In this document: positions 1-5,852 of the stretch, one piece after another | Position numbering within the stretch: position 1 is the stretch's first letter | Layout: every line of letters begins with the position of its first letter | Origin: Candidatus Sodaliphilus fimicaballi | GTDB lineage: Bacteria; Bacteroidota; Bacteroidia; Bacteroidales; Muribaculaceae | Assembly (NCBI GenBank): GCA_018065165.1 | Contig: JAGHTV010000049.1 | Coordinates: forward strand, 1 to 5,852 | Length of the DNA stretch: 5,852 bases | Direction: 5' to 3' | Translations under genes and position numbers: made by a program | Notes under the pieces: generated by a model | Told to the model about the DNA's origin: nothing | The model's input: only the letters and a program-made list of their open reading frames with translations | The model's database searches: none

Positions 1-54
1 GCTCGCTCCCTTGAGCTCGCCTATGGCTCGGTTGCACTGATTATACAGATACAT
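1..54 (-). CDS. Possible start of an unrecognised ORF running off the left edge
   Basis: An ATG at 54-52 opens a frame of 18 codons, beginning MYLYNQCNRAIGELKG, that is still open at the window edge. The base composition changes here: GC-rich with repeated GCTCGC (1-6 and 15-20), unlike the AT-rich 55-177. No promoter motif was found upstream, and 18 codons is too short to judge. I do not recognise a family; it may be non-coding repeat sequence. Confidence 0.2.
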   Translation of the reverse strand, partial: MYLYNQCNRAIGELKGAS

Positions 55-118
55 TTTCTGTTCTTAATTTAATAATTCTTGTGTTCTTCTGTCTAAAATA
101 AAAGCTTATTGCACTGAT
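32..118. repeat. Ten-base direct repeat TTGCACTGAT in the left intergenic region
   Basis: TTGCACTGAT is present at 32-41 and again at 109-118, 77 bases apart, in otherwise AT-rich sequence. The stretch from 55 to 177 shows no gene, no TAnnTTTG promoter on either strand and no tRNA-like fold that I can recognise. The repeat could be chance, a binding-site pair, or a trace of an element edge. Confidence 0.3.
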
Positions 119-177
119 AAATAATATTATGTGGATTGAAAATTTTGTAGAGAAAACGCTATCGCTGAGCCCTTGTG

Positions 178-198
178 CCCGACGGTTTTATCGTCGGG
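178..198 (-). terminator. GC-rich hairpin after the feo operon
   Basis: CCCGACG (178-184) and CGTCGGG (192-198) pair perfectly over 7 bp around a 7-base loop, starting 20 bases past the stop of the Cys-rich peptide gene. The position and stem strength fit the 3' end of the feo transcript. No U-run follows on the minus strand (the next bases are CACAAGGGC), so it may be an RNA-stabilising hairpin or an imperfect terminator. Confidence 0.6.
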
Positions 199-219
199 TT
201 ATCGTTTGCATTATCGTTT
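188..219 (+). repeat. Three short direct copies of TTATCGT
   Basis: TTATCGT occurs at 188, 199 and 211, and the last two copies extend to TTATCGTTT. The first copy lies within the hairpin and the third touches the stop codon of the Cys-rich peptide gene. The near-helical spacing (11 and 12 bases) is noticeable, but the unit is short and chance duplication is quite possible. Confidence 0.3.
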
Positions 220-373
220 AGTGCCGGGGATGGGTGGGGCACTCGCTCTTGGTGCAGTTGCTGCAACCGCAGCTGCAGCTGCCGCCTTTCTTCTTGGGTG
301 TCTTGAATAGTCGCATCAACACCCACAGCAGGGCCAGTGCTACGATGAATAATGCTATAATCGTCTGTGTCAT
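218..373 (-). CDS. FeoB-associated Cys-rich membrane protein
   Basis: This 51-residue protein is encoded 13 bases after the feoAB stop. It has one N-terminal membrane segment (about 4-23, TIIALFIVALALLWVLM), a basic stretch FKTPKKK, then a compact Cys cluster with Cys33, 35, 37, 40 and 45 (CxCxCx2Cx4C) and two His near the end (48 and 51). This is the layout of the FeoB-associated Cys-rich membrane protein family, found directly after feoB in Bacteroidota and Firmicutes. Its exact role is not established; iron or Fe-S binding, or tuning of FeoB in the way FeoC does in enterobacteria, has been suggested. The ATG at 373 was chosen because it starts right at the membrane helix. An upstream TTG at 400 would add nine residues (MLVYKKQQT) and overlap the feoAB stop. 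It is surely co-transcribed with feoAB. Confidence 0.88.
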   Translation of the reverse strand: MTQTIIALFIVALALLWVLMRLFKTPKKKGGSCSCGCSNCTKSECPTHPRH

Positions 374-386
374 AGTCTGTTGCTTT

Positions 387-2735
387 TTATATACCAGCAA
401 TGAATGTGGCCGTCTGGTAGAAGATGAACGACACTAGCCATGCCACGATGGTGGTGTAGAATATCTCAAATATCATCCACTTGGTGCCTGCCTCGCGCTT
501 GATGGCTGTGAGTGCTGCTATGCAGGGGAAGTAGAGGAGCACAAATAGCATAAACGAGTAGGCTACAATGGGGTTGAAGATGTGGTTGCCTTGTGCGTCG
601 GTGGCCGATTGTAGTTTTGACTTGAGGGCTGTCGAACTCTCGTCGGCACCGCTCTCGCCTGTGTAGAGCACGCCCATGGTCGATACCACAATCTCCTTGG
701 CTGCAGCACCGGTGATGAGGCTCACGCCCATCTGCCAGTTCATGCCCAGAGGCTTCACTATGGGCTCGATGGTCTTGCCCATCTGGCCCATGAATGAGTT
801 CTCGACTTGCTGTTGCTGGGGCATTTCCTCGTGACGGGGGAAGTAGCCCAGTGCCCACACGATGATTGAGGCTGCAAGTATCACTGTGCCCATCTTGTGC
901 AGGTACTGCGAGCCCTTGCTCCACATGTGTATTGTGGCATTGCGTGCGGTGGGCATGCGATAGGGGGGCAGCTCCATCACAAACTGCGTTTGGTCGTGCT
1001 TGAGCACGGTCTTGCTCAGTATGATTGCACTGAGTGCCGCCATGGCTATGCCCACTATGTACAGGCTCATAAGTACTAGGCCCTGATTGGTAACAAAGAA
1101 GGCACTCACCATGAGCAGGTACACCGGTAGGCGAGCCGAGCACGACATGAAGGGCACGGTGAGTATGGTGATGATGCGATCGCGACGGTTCTCGAGCGTG
1201 CGTGTGGCCATGATGGCTGGTACGCCACACCCGAAGCCTATGAGGTAAGGTATGAACGACTTGCCGTGCAACCCTATGCGGTGCATTATGCGGTCAACGA
1301 TAAATGCGGCACGTGCCATGTAGCCGCTGTCCTCTAGTACCGAGATGAAGAAGAACAGGATGAGGATGTTGGGCAAGAACACGAGTACGCCGCCCACGCC
1401 GGCAATGATACCGTCTACGATGAGGTCGCGTAGGGTGCCGTTGGGCATAAATGATGATACCCAGCTGCCAAACCACTCAACGCCACTCTCGATCCATTCC
1501 TGTGGATAGGCTCCCACGGTAAAGGTGGTCTGGAACACGAGCCACATGAGCATGAACAGTACGGGCAGACCCAGCCAGCGGTTGGTGAGCACTACATCGA
1601 GAGCATAGCCCAGCTTTGACTTGTCGCCCTCGGGATTGGTGGTGAGCACCTCGGCCAGTGCACCACGCACAAAGCCATACTTGAGGTCACTTATCACGCT
1701 CACTATGTCGTCATTATACTCGCGTTCGATGTCGGCACGCATCTCGGCGGCCTTGTCTATGATGCTGTGGGCTTCTTCCTCGGTGCGTCCCAGGTGAACT
1801 TCTTGCTGTGCATGAGAGTCGCCCTCAATCACCTTGAGCAGGGTGTAGCGATTGGTATCCTGGGCCATTTCCTCGAGTTGGGCGACGGCCTTCTCAATGG
1901 TTGTGCCATAGTTTACATTCTTGTGTGTGCTCTTGTGCTCGCTATTGTCAATGGCCTTCATTGTGGCTGTGAGCACCTTGTCCACACCCTTGCCGTCGCG
2001 TGCGGTGATGGGTATCACAGGGGCTCCCAGCAAGCGGCTCAACGCCTCGATGTCGAGCTTGTCGCCACGGCGCTCAAACTCGTCCCACATGTTCAGTGCC
2101 AGCACCATGGGCACATTCATGTCCATGAGCTGGGTGGTAAGGTAAAGGTTGCGTTCCAGGTTGCCCGCGTCCACGATGTTGAGTATGGCATCGGGATGAT
2201 TATCGCGTATGAAAGTGCGCACATACATCTCCTCGGGCGAGTACTCGGTGAGCGAGTAAGTGCCCGGCAAGTCCACGAGTTCCACATTGCGGCCGTCGAT
2301 GTTAAACGAACCTGTCTTGCTGTCGACGGTGACGCCTCCGTAGTTGCCCACCTTTTCCTTGGCCCCGGTCACATAGTTGAATAGTGAAGTCTTGCCGCAG
2401 TTGGGGTTGCCCACCAGGGCCACACGCAACACGTTGTCGGCCAGTGGGTCCATCTCGTCCACCAGCGTGTCGGTTGTGCCGCGATAAGTGCTCTCGGTGA
2501 TTTCGTCGTCAAGACCACACACCTCGACCTGTGCTGCCTCGCTGTGACGCAGCGATATGTGCGACCCCAGTATCTTGTACTCTACCGGGTCGCGCAGGGG
2601 GGCGTTCTTGAGCACGGTCACCTCGGCTCCTTTCACAAAGCCCATCTCCAGCAATCGCTGGCGAAAGGCTCCCGAGCCGTGAACCTTAACCACGCGTACC
2701 ACTGCGCCTATTTTTTCGTTATCTAGATGTCTCAT
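387..2735 (-). CDS. feoB: FeoA-FeoB fusion, ferrous iron transporter
   Basis: This 782-residue protein takes up Fe(II) across the cytoplasmic membrane. Residues 1-75 form a FeoA-type SH3-like domain (RQRLLEMGFVKGAEV at 25-39), normally a separate protein, joined by an acidic linker to FeoB. The cytoplasmic G domain has G1 GNPNCGKT (109-116), a G2 Thr in GVTVD (134-138), G3 DLPG (155-158), G4 NMWD (215-218) and G5 TARDG (244-248). A helical regulatory region runs to about residue 365. The membrane part (about 385-780) carries the two Gate motifs, GCGVPAI (502-508) and SCSARLPVY (531-539), plus LLYFPCIAAL (732-741). Cys503, Cys532 and Cys738 are at positions proposed to line the iron path. All motifs are intact, so the gene appears functional. 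The start ATG sits about 20 bases after the predicted transcription start. A Cys-rich partner gene follows 13 bases downstream. Iron-dependent control is likely from family knowledge but is not proven here. Confidence 0.98.
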   Translation of the reverse strand: MRHLDNEKIGAVVRVVKVHGSGAFRQRLLEMGFVKGAEVTVLKNAPLRDPVEYKILGSHISLRHSEAAQVEVCGLDDEITESTYRGTTDTLVDEMDPLADNVLRVALVGNPNCGKTSLFNYVTGAKEKVGNYGGVTVDSKTGSFNIDGRNVELVDLPGTYSLTEYSPEEMYVRTFIRDNHPDAILNIVDAGNLERNLYLTTQLMDMNVPMVLALNMWDEFERRGDKLDIEALSRLLGAPVIPITARDGKGVDKVLTATMKAIDNSEHKSTHKNVNYGTTIEKAVAQLEEMAQDTNRYTLLKVIEGDSHAQQEVHLGRTEEEAHSIIDKAAEMRADIEREYNDDIVSVISDLKYGFVRGALAEVLTTNPEGDKSKLGYALDVVLTNRWLGLPVLFMLMWLVFQTTFTVGAYPQEWIESGVEWFGSWVSSFMPNGTLRDLIVDGIIAGVGGVLVFLPNILILFFFISVLEDSGYMARAAFIVDRIMHRIGLHGKSFIPYLIGFGCGVPAIMATRTLENRRDRIITILTVPFMSCSARLPVYLLMVSAFFVTNQGLVLMSLYIVGIAMAALSAIILSKTVLKHDQTQFVMELPPYRMPTARNATIHMWSKGSQYLHKMGTVILAASIIVWALGYFPRHEEMPQQQQVENSFMGQMGKTIEPIVKPLGMNWQMGVSLITGAAAKEIVVSTMGVLYTGESGADESSTALKSKLQSATDAQGNHIFNPIVAYSFMLFVLLYFPCIAALTAIKREAGTKWMIFEIFYTTIVAWLVSFIFYQTATFIAGI

Positions 2736-2758
2736 TTCAGTGTCTTCTTTTCAATGTG

Positions 2759-2789
2759 CAAAGTTAGTGTAAATCCTGCAATGATGAAA
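2759..2789 (-). promoter_or_regulatory. Bacteroidota-type promoter of feoAB
   Basis: On the minus strand the -7 element is TAACTTTG (2766 down to 2759), a full match to the Bacteroidota consensus TAnnTTTG. At 2789-2786 lies TTTC, a three-of-four match to the -33 TTTG motif, with a 19-base spacer, which is the usual distance. Transcription would start about 2753-2755, giving a leader of roughly 20 bases. The leader is A-rich (GAAAAGAAGA) with no strong Shine-Dalgarno, as is normal in this phylum. It implies feoAB can be transcribed independently of ccsBA. Confidence 0.65.
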
Positions 2790-2807
2790 TACCTATATTT
2801 GGGTATT
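2788..2807. promoter_or_regulatory. AT-rich inverted repeat upstream of the feoAB promoter (candidate operator)
   Basis: AATACC at 2788-2793 is repeated inverted as GGTATT at 2802-2807, separated by 8 bases (TATATTTG). It begins right at the likely -33 element of the feoAB promoter and extends upstream from it, a place where a metal-responsive repressor or activator could act. It also lies 39-58 bases past the ccsBA stop, so it could be a weak RNA hairpin. The stem is AT-rich and no U-run follows on the minus strand, which argues against an efficient terminator. It was not matched to any known Fur or DtxR consensus. Confidence 0.35.
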
Positions 2808-2845
2808 CTTGAAATAAGATACAGAAACAAGATTTGGACCACAAC

Positions 2846-5062
2846 TCAGGCATAAGAATGCATGCCTGTGAGGAAATAATTGACACCAAAGTAGGTCATT
2901 AGCACCGTGAGGAACGAAGCGAGTACATAAGCGTGAAATTTGACTGGCGACGATGGTGTGAATGACTTGTGCAGCGGAACTGCATAAATCATCAGCGTTA
3001 TCAGCGCCCATGTCTCCTTAGGGTCCCACGACCAGTAAGTGCCCCACGACACATTAGCCCACACGGCACCCACAAAGATTCCCATTGCAAGCAGGCTCAC
3101 AGCAGGATATAGCATTAGTTGTGACAGGGCGGTGCTTCTTTCTATCTCTCCGGGTGAACGGTGAAGAGATGCTTGTATCAGGCCTTGAATGGCGATGAGT
3201 GTGATGAGGGCGAGTAGGGCGTAGGCTATCATGACCAGTGCCACATGGGTGGACAGTAACGGTGACTGTAACACAGGCATGAGGCGGGTGATTTGAGGGC
3301 TGCCCACGGCCAGCATCGACACAAGCATGCACAGTGACGATACCAGGTGACCAAAGGTTTTCATCACTGGTACTCGGTGCATTACCACGATGGTGATAAT
3401 GATGGTAATCCATGCCATGAAGAGCATTGTCTCATATCCGTTGCTCATGGGAGTGTGTCCGCTGATAATCCAACGCATGATAAATTGGGTTGTGAGAAAA
3501 ACGGCTTGGGCAAGGATATATGTCAGTTGCAGGGTGTTGACTATGTTGCTTTGCTTGTTGGCAAAAAGCAGCATGCAGAATAGCAGACTCAGCGTGAGGC
3601 ACAGGAATACCACCCATCGTGCCGATAGCAGTGAGTTGTACACCACCTCAATGCTTACCATTGACGGTGATGGCAACACATCGCCAGCCTTCTCTTTTTG
3701 ATAGAGTTTTATTTTCTCAATAATCAGTTTGGCTCCTTCGGCATTGTTTACCAGTACATTTTCCACAAGATAGTCCATAGCGTGGTTGATAAACTGAAAC
3801 TCAGCTGCAGGGGTGCCCAGTGGCAACTCTGTACTGCCGGGTGTGTGCCATGTCAGTTTGGCCTTGTTTGACGGGTCGGCCAGTGGAAATATGTGCAGCA
3901 TCTCGCTATTGTAGAACATGTTAACCACCTGTATCTTCTCGTCGGTCTCTCGTATGGCTTTTCGCGCAGCATCGCCTATTGTAGGGTCGTTGGCCTTACC
4001 ATCGAGTTTGTAAGAGTGGTCGGTGTTGTAGAAGTCGCTAACCGATGCCCACTGGCTGTCGATGCCCAGGATGCGTTGCACCTCAGTGTTCTTGACACGG
4101 ATGAGTCGTTGTTGCTCCCACTCGGTGTAATATATCATCCAGCTCATGAATATCTCATCTGCCGTATAACCATTCCACTGTGGCTTGCCACTCAACTTGG
4201 TGACAAACTCGGTTGCCGCAGTGTTGATGGGGCATAGGCGACCATTGTATAGGACAACTACCTTGCCAAACTCGTGAGCTATCTCGCTCGAGACAGGTGT
4301 GATGTCGGCTCCATAGGCATTAACTGCAGTAGTGATGCATAGCGCTGCTATTACTAGCGGCTTGGTAGCCGAGCGATACAACTGCCTGATGCGTGTGTGC
4401 CGAGAAAACATGGTCCACAGCAGGCCTATCAGTAGCAAGACATAGCCTGTGTAGGTGATTGCGATGCCATAGGGGTCGTGAGCTACCAGCAGTTGAGTGC
4501 CTTGGAGGTCGGAGTCGTAGGCCGACTGGTAGAAACGGTAGTCAGCCGCACGGCCTATGTTGTTCATAGACACGCATATGTCCTCACTGACATCGTCGTG
4601 CGTGACGGTGATGTGGCAACGGTAGTCCATAACTGCGTTTGAGCCGGGATAGGTTATGACTTCAAAACTGGTTAGCGTCATGTCAAATGGCAACTCTTGC
4701 ATTGTGCAGTCTTTACCCGTAAATGTGTTCACGCTCTTGCCCGTTCTCAAGTGCAGCGTGCCACTCTCGGCGGTAAGGTGAGTTACTAGTGCTCCTGCCA
4801 GCATCACGACAAACGAGACATGCAGCAAGAACACTGCACATCTCTTGTGTACTCTTTTTTGTACAAGAAAAGCCAGGGCCATGATAGCGAGCAATGCCCA
4901 TAGCGCAATGAACCACCACGACCCGTAAATCGTGTCGTGTACATAGTTTTGACCCTGAATTTTCTCGATTATGGTAGCTACCCCCATACACACTATGAGC
5001 AGTGTGTACAGGGATAGTATCAGGGTTTTAGATAGATTCGATGAAATATACGATTTGGTCAC
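2846..5062 (-). CDS. ccsBA: CcsBA-type fused cytochrome c biogenesis protein (haem exporter / cytochrome c synthetase)
   Basis: This 738-residue polytopic membrane protein belongs to system II cytochrome c maturation: it carries haem across the inner membrane and attaches it to CXXCH motifs outside. The N-terminal ResB/CcsB-like part has membrane segments near 13-31, 47-67, 76-96 and 198-219. A hydrophobic segment at 232-250 precedes a large extracytoplasmic region (about 251-478) with the motif GRLCPINT (274-281). The CcsA/ResC part starts near 481, with SGHTPMSNGYE (534-544), the haem-binding WWD-type motif WGTYWSWDPKE (673-683) and a final GMHSYA. By comparison with the studied Helicobacter CcsBA, likely haem-ligand histidines are H81 and H697 (membrane) and H606 and H735 (periplasmic). 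The start is GTG: an in-frame stop lies just upstream at 5075-5077, and the first ATG (codon 26) would remove membrane segment 1. It overlaps the upstream cytochrome gene by 35 nt, which makes that protein its obvious client. It is shorter than the 936-residue Helicobacter homologue but appears complete. Confidence 0.94.
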   Translation of the reverse strand: MTKSYISSNLSKTLILSLYTLLIVCMGVATIIEKIQGQNYVHDTIYGSWWFIALWALLAIMALAFLVQKRVHKRCAVFLLHVSFVVMLAGALVTHLTAESGTLHLRTGKSVNTFTGKDCTMQELPFDMTLTSFEVITYPGSNAVMDYRCHITVTHDDVSEDICVSMNNIGRAADYRFYQSAYDSDLQGTQLLVAHDPYGIAITYTGYVLLLIGLLWTMFSRHTRIRQLYRSATKPLVIAALCITTAVNAYGADITPVSSEIAHEFGKVVVLYNGRLCPINTAATEFVTKLSGKPQWNGYTADEIFMSWMIYYTEWEQQRLIRVKNTEVQRILGIDSQWASVSDFYNTDHSYKLDGKANDPTIGDAARKAIRETDEKIQVVNMFYNSEMLHIFPLADPSNKAKLTWHTPGSTELPLGTPAAEFQFINHAMDYLVENVLVNNAEGAKLIIEKIKLYQKEKAGDVLPSPSMVSIEVVYNSLLSARWVVFLCLTLSLLFCMLLFANKQSNIVNTLQLTYILAQAVFLTTQFIMRWIISGHTPMSNGYETMLFMAWITIIITIVVMHRVPVMKTFGHLVSSLCMLVSMLAVGSPQITRLMPVLQSPLLSTHVALVMIAYALLALITLIAIQGLIQASLHRSPGEIERSTALSQLMLYPAVSLLAMGIFVGAVWANVSWGTYWSWDPKETWALITLMIYAVPLHKSFTPSSPVKFHAYVLASFLTVLMTYFGVNYFLTGMHSYA
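4304..4369 (-). other. Internal signal-peptide-like segment at the CcsB/CcsA junction
   Basis: Residues 232-253 of the CcsBA protein begin with a Lys, continue through a hydrophobic core (PLVIAALCITTAV) and end in small residues (NAYGAD) that look like a signal-peptidase site. It lies immediately after the ResB-like domain and before the large periplasmic domain. It may simply be a transmembrane segment that re-inserts the chain after the cytoplasmic RHTRIRQLYR loop, or a remnant of a once separate downstream gene. Cleavage cannot be judged from sequence alone. Confidence 0.4.
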
Positions 5063-5852
5063 GCTGTTTCTTGGTTAACTTTCTGAATTTCACAACAGTC
5101 TCATAGGCATCGCTCTTGCCTCCCTCGGCAGTGCAACCGTGCCACATAATGGCCTCAATCACATTGCGGGCACGGCAGTCGTGCATACGCTCGGTTCCCG
5201 AACCACACTTGCTTGCCAGACCTCGGCCCCACAGCGGGGTAGTGCGGCACCAGCCAGTGCGTATGTCGTTCTTCATGAACAAGCGGTGCTGCACCATGTC
5301 GGTGTAAGGCCAAATCTTCTGGTAAGGATAGCGGGGCATGTCGGCATTGCCAAACATCAGGTTGGGATCGTGTATCTCGTCGCTGCCGGTTGTCCAGCTG
5401 GGACGATGGCATGCGGCACAACCTATCTGTGAGAATAGTTCCTTGCCAGCCTTGAAGTCGTCGGTTGTGGTGTTGCGGGCAGCAGGAACTGCGAGACCAC
5501 GATGCCATATCATCAGGTTCTTGTATTGTGAGTCGGTCATCTCGGCATCGAGCGTCTGGCTTGTGAGGTATGTCTTGATGTCGCTCTCAAGGTTGCCAGT
5601 GTGCCACTCGGGATGAGCCTTGGCGGGGTCTACCATGTTGATGTACTCGGTGAAGCCTGCCTGTACCTCGGGATCCTTTGATGACTTCTCGGCATAGTAC
5701 TTGCCTGCGAGGTCAAGGTAGTGGTAACGGCGGTCAGAGCGGGTCACATTGGTAATGTTCCATATAGCGTTGGCACCTGCGGCATCGAGTAGCGGACCGC
5801 GACTCAATGCGTAGGTGTAGCGGCGCACATACTTGGTGCCGTCGCCTTGCTT
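5028..5852 (-). CDS. Di-haem oxidoreductase family (DUF1111/DHOR) c-type cytochrome, C-terminal part
   Basis: This is a 5'-truncated gene: the frame stays open to the window edge, leaving 274 residues that end in TAA. The visible part matches the C-terminal half of the DUF1111/DHOR family, which are periplasmic c-type cytochromes distantly related to MauG and cytochrome c peroxidases. Numbering from the first visible residue, there is one haem-c site, CAACH, at 145-149. It is followed by the family blocks YPYQKIWPYTDMVQH (175-189), RTTPLWGRG (203-211), MHDCRARNVIEAIMWHG (223-239) and a helical end rich in Lys/Arg. The family normally has two haem sites; the first, with the signal peptide, would lie outside the window. 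His189 and Met185 are possible axial ligands or active-site residues, by analogy only. Four extra Cys lie at 202, 216, 226 and 240. The end overlaps the start of ccsBA by 35 nt, so the two are probably co-translated. The substrate is unknown; family members are labelled putative peroxidases and often sit in imelysin iron-regulated loci. Confidence 0.87.
   Translation of the reverse strand, partial: KQGDGTKYVRRYTYALSRGPLLDAAGANAIWNITNVTRSDRRYHYLDLAGKYYAEKSSKDPEVQAGFTEYINMVDPAKAHPEWHTGNLESDIKTYLTSQTLDAEMTDSQYKNLMIWHRGLAVPAARNTTTDDFKAGKELFSQIGCAACHRPSWTTGSDEIHDPNLMFGNADMPRYPYQKIWPYTDMVQHRLFMKNDIRTGWCRTTPLWGRGLASKCGSGTERMHDCRARNVIEAIMWHGCTAEGGKSDAYETVVKFRKLTKKQRDQIVYFIESI

Noticed and set aside
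1..217. tRNA, CRISPR or insertion-sequence remnant
   Set aside because: No cloverleaf with a T-loop, no regularly spaced repeats, and no terminal inverted repeats or transposase motif could be found.
466..1230. 254-codon open frame on the minus strand in another frame of feoAB
   Set aside because: The product is very rich in His, Arg and Ser with no hydrophobic core or motif. It is a frame shadow caused by the high-GC codon use of the FeoB membrane region.
1767..2384. 205-codon open frame on the plus strand inside feoAB
   Set aside because: It is antisense to the FeoB G domain, whose motifs are all intact. The His/Val/Leu-rich product has no recognisable domain and no promoter or ribosome-binding site.
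2736..2845. Riboswitch or attenuator between ccsBA and feoAB
   Set aside because: The predicted leader downstream of the promoter is only about 20 bases, too short for a riboswitch, and the single AT-rich inverted repeat lies upstream of the transcription start.
3054..3413. 119-codon minus-strand frame inside ccsBA
   Set aside because: Low-complexity His/Thr/Arg/Pro product, fully within the CcsA core including the region just before the WWD motif; a shadow of that gene.
3893..4237. 114-codon plus-strand frame opposite the middle of ccsBA
   Set aside because: No domain, no promoter and no conserved features; the opposite strand encodes the expected periplasmic domain of CcsBA.

Overview
The window is four adjacent genes on the minus strand of what looks like a Bacteroidales genome (gut Bacteroidota, for example Muribaculaceae or Prevotellaceae; the family cannot be fixed from this stretch). 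The evidence is the FeoA-FeoB fusion followed by a tiny Cys-rich FeoB partner, a CcsB-CcsA (ResB/ResC-type) fused haem ligation protein, and a promoter with the Bacteroidota -7 motif TAnnTTTG (here TAACTTTG) instead of an E. coli-type -10/-35.

Reading in the direction of transcription (right to left): 5852-5028 is the C-terminal part of a periplasmic c-type cytochrome of the di-haem oxidoreductase family (DUF1111/DHOR), with its 5' end outside the window. It overlaps by 35 nt with ccsBA (5062-2846), an integral membrane haem-export and cytochrome c synthetase protein. After a 110-nt gap with an inverted repeat and a promoter come feoAB (2735-387), the cytoplasmic-membrane Fe(II) transporter, and a 51-residue FeoB-associated Cys-rich membrane peptide (373-218). 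A GC-rich hairpin at 178-198 closes the set. The remaining 177 bases are AT-rich and hold no convincing gene, apart from a short open frame running off the left edge.

Taken together, the genes suggest iron and haem handling. CcsBA would attach haem to the CXXCH motif(s) of the co-transcribed DHOR protein in the periplasm, and FeoAB with its peptide would bring Fe(II) into the cytoplasm. DUF1111 proteins are known to be associated with imelysin-type iron-regulated loci, so a DHOR-ccsBA unit next to feoAB may be one iron-acquisition neighbourhood in which a periplasmic haem protein handles iron redox chemistry ahead of Feo uptake. That link is inference. Each gene family is known; the arrangement, the promoter-proximal palindrome and the Cys-rich C-terminus of the DHOR protein deserve the second look.
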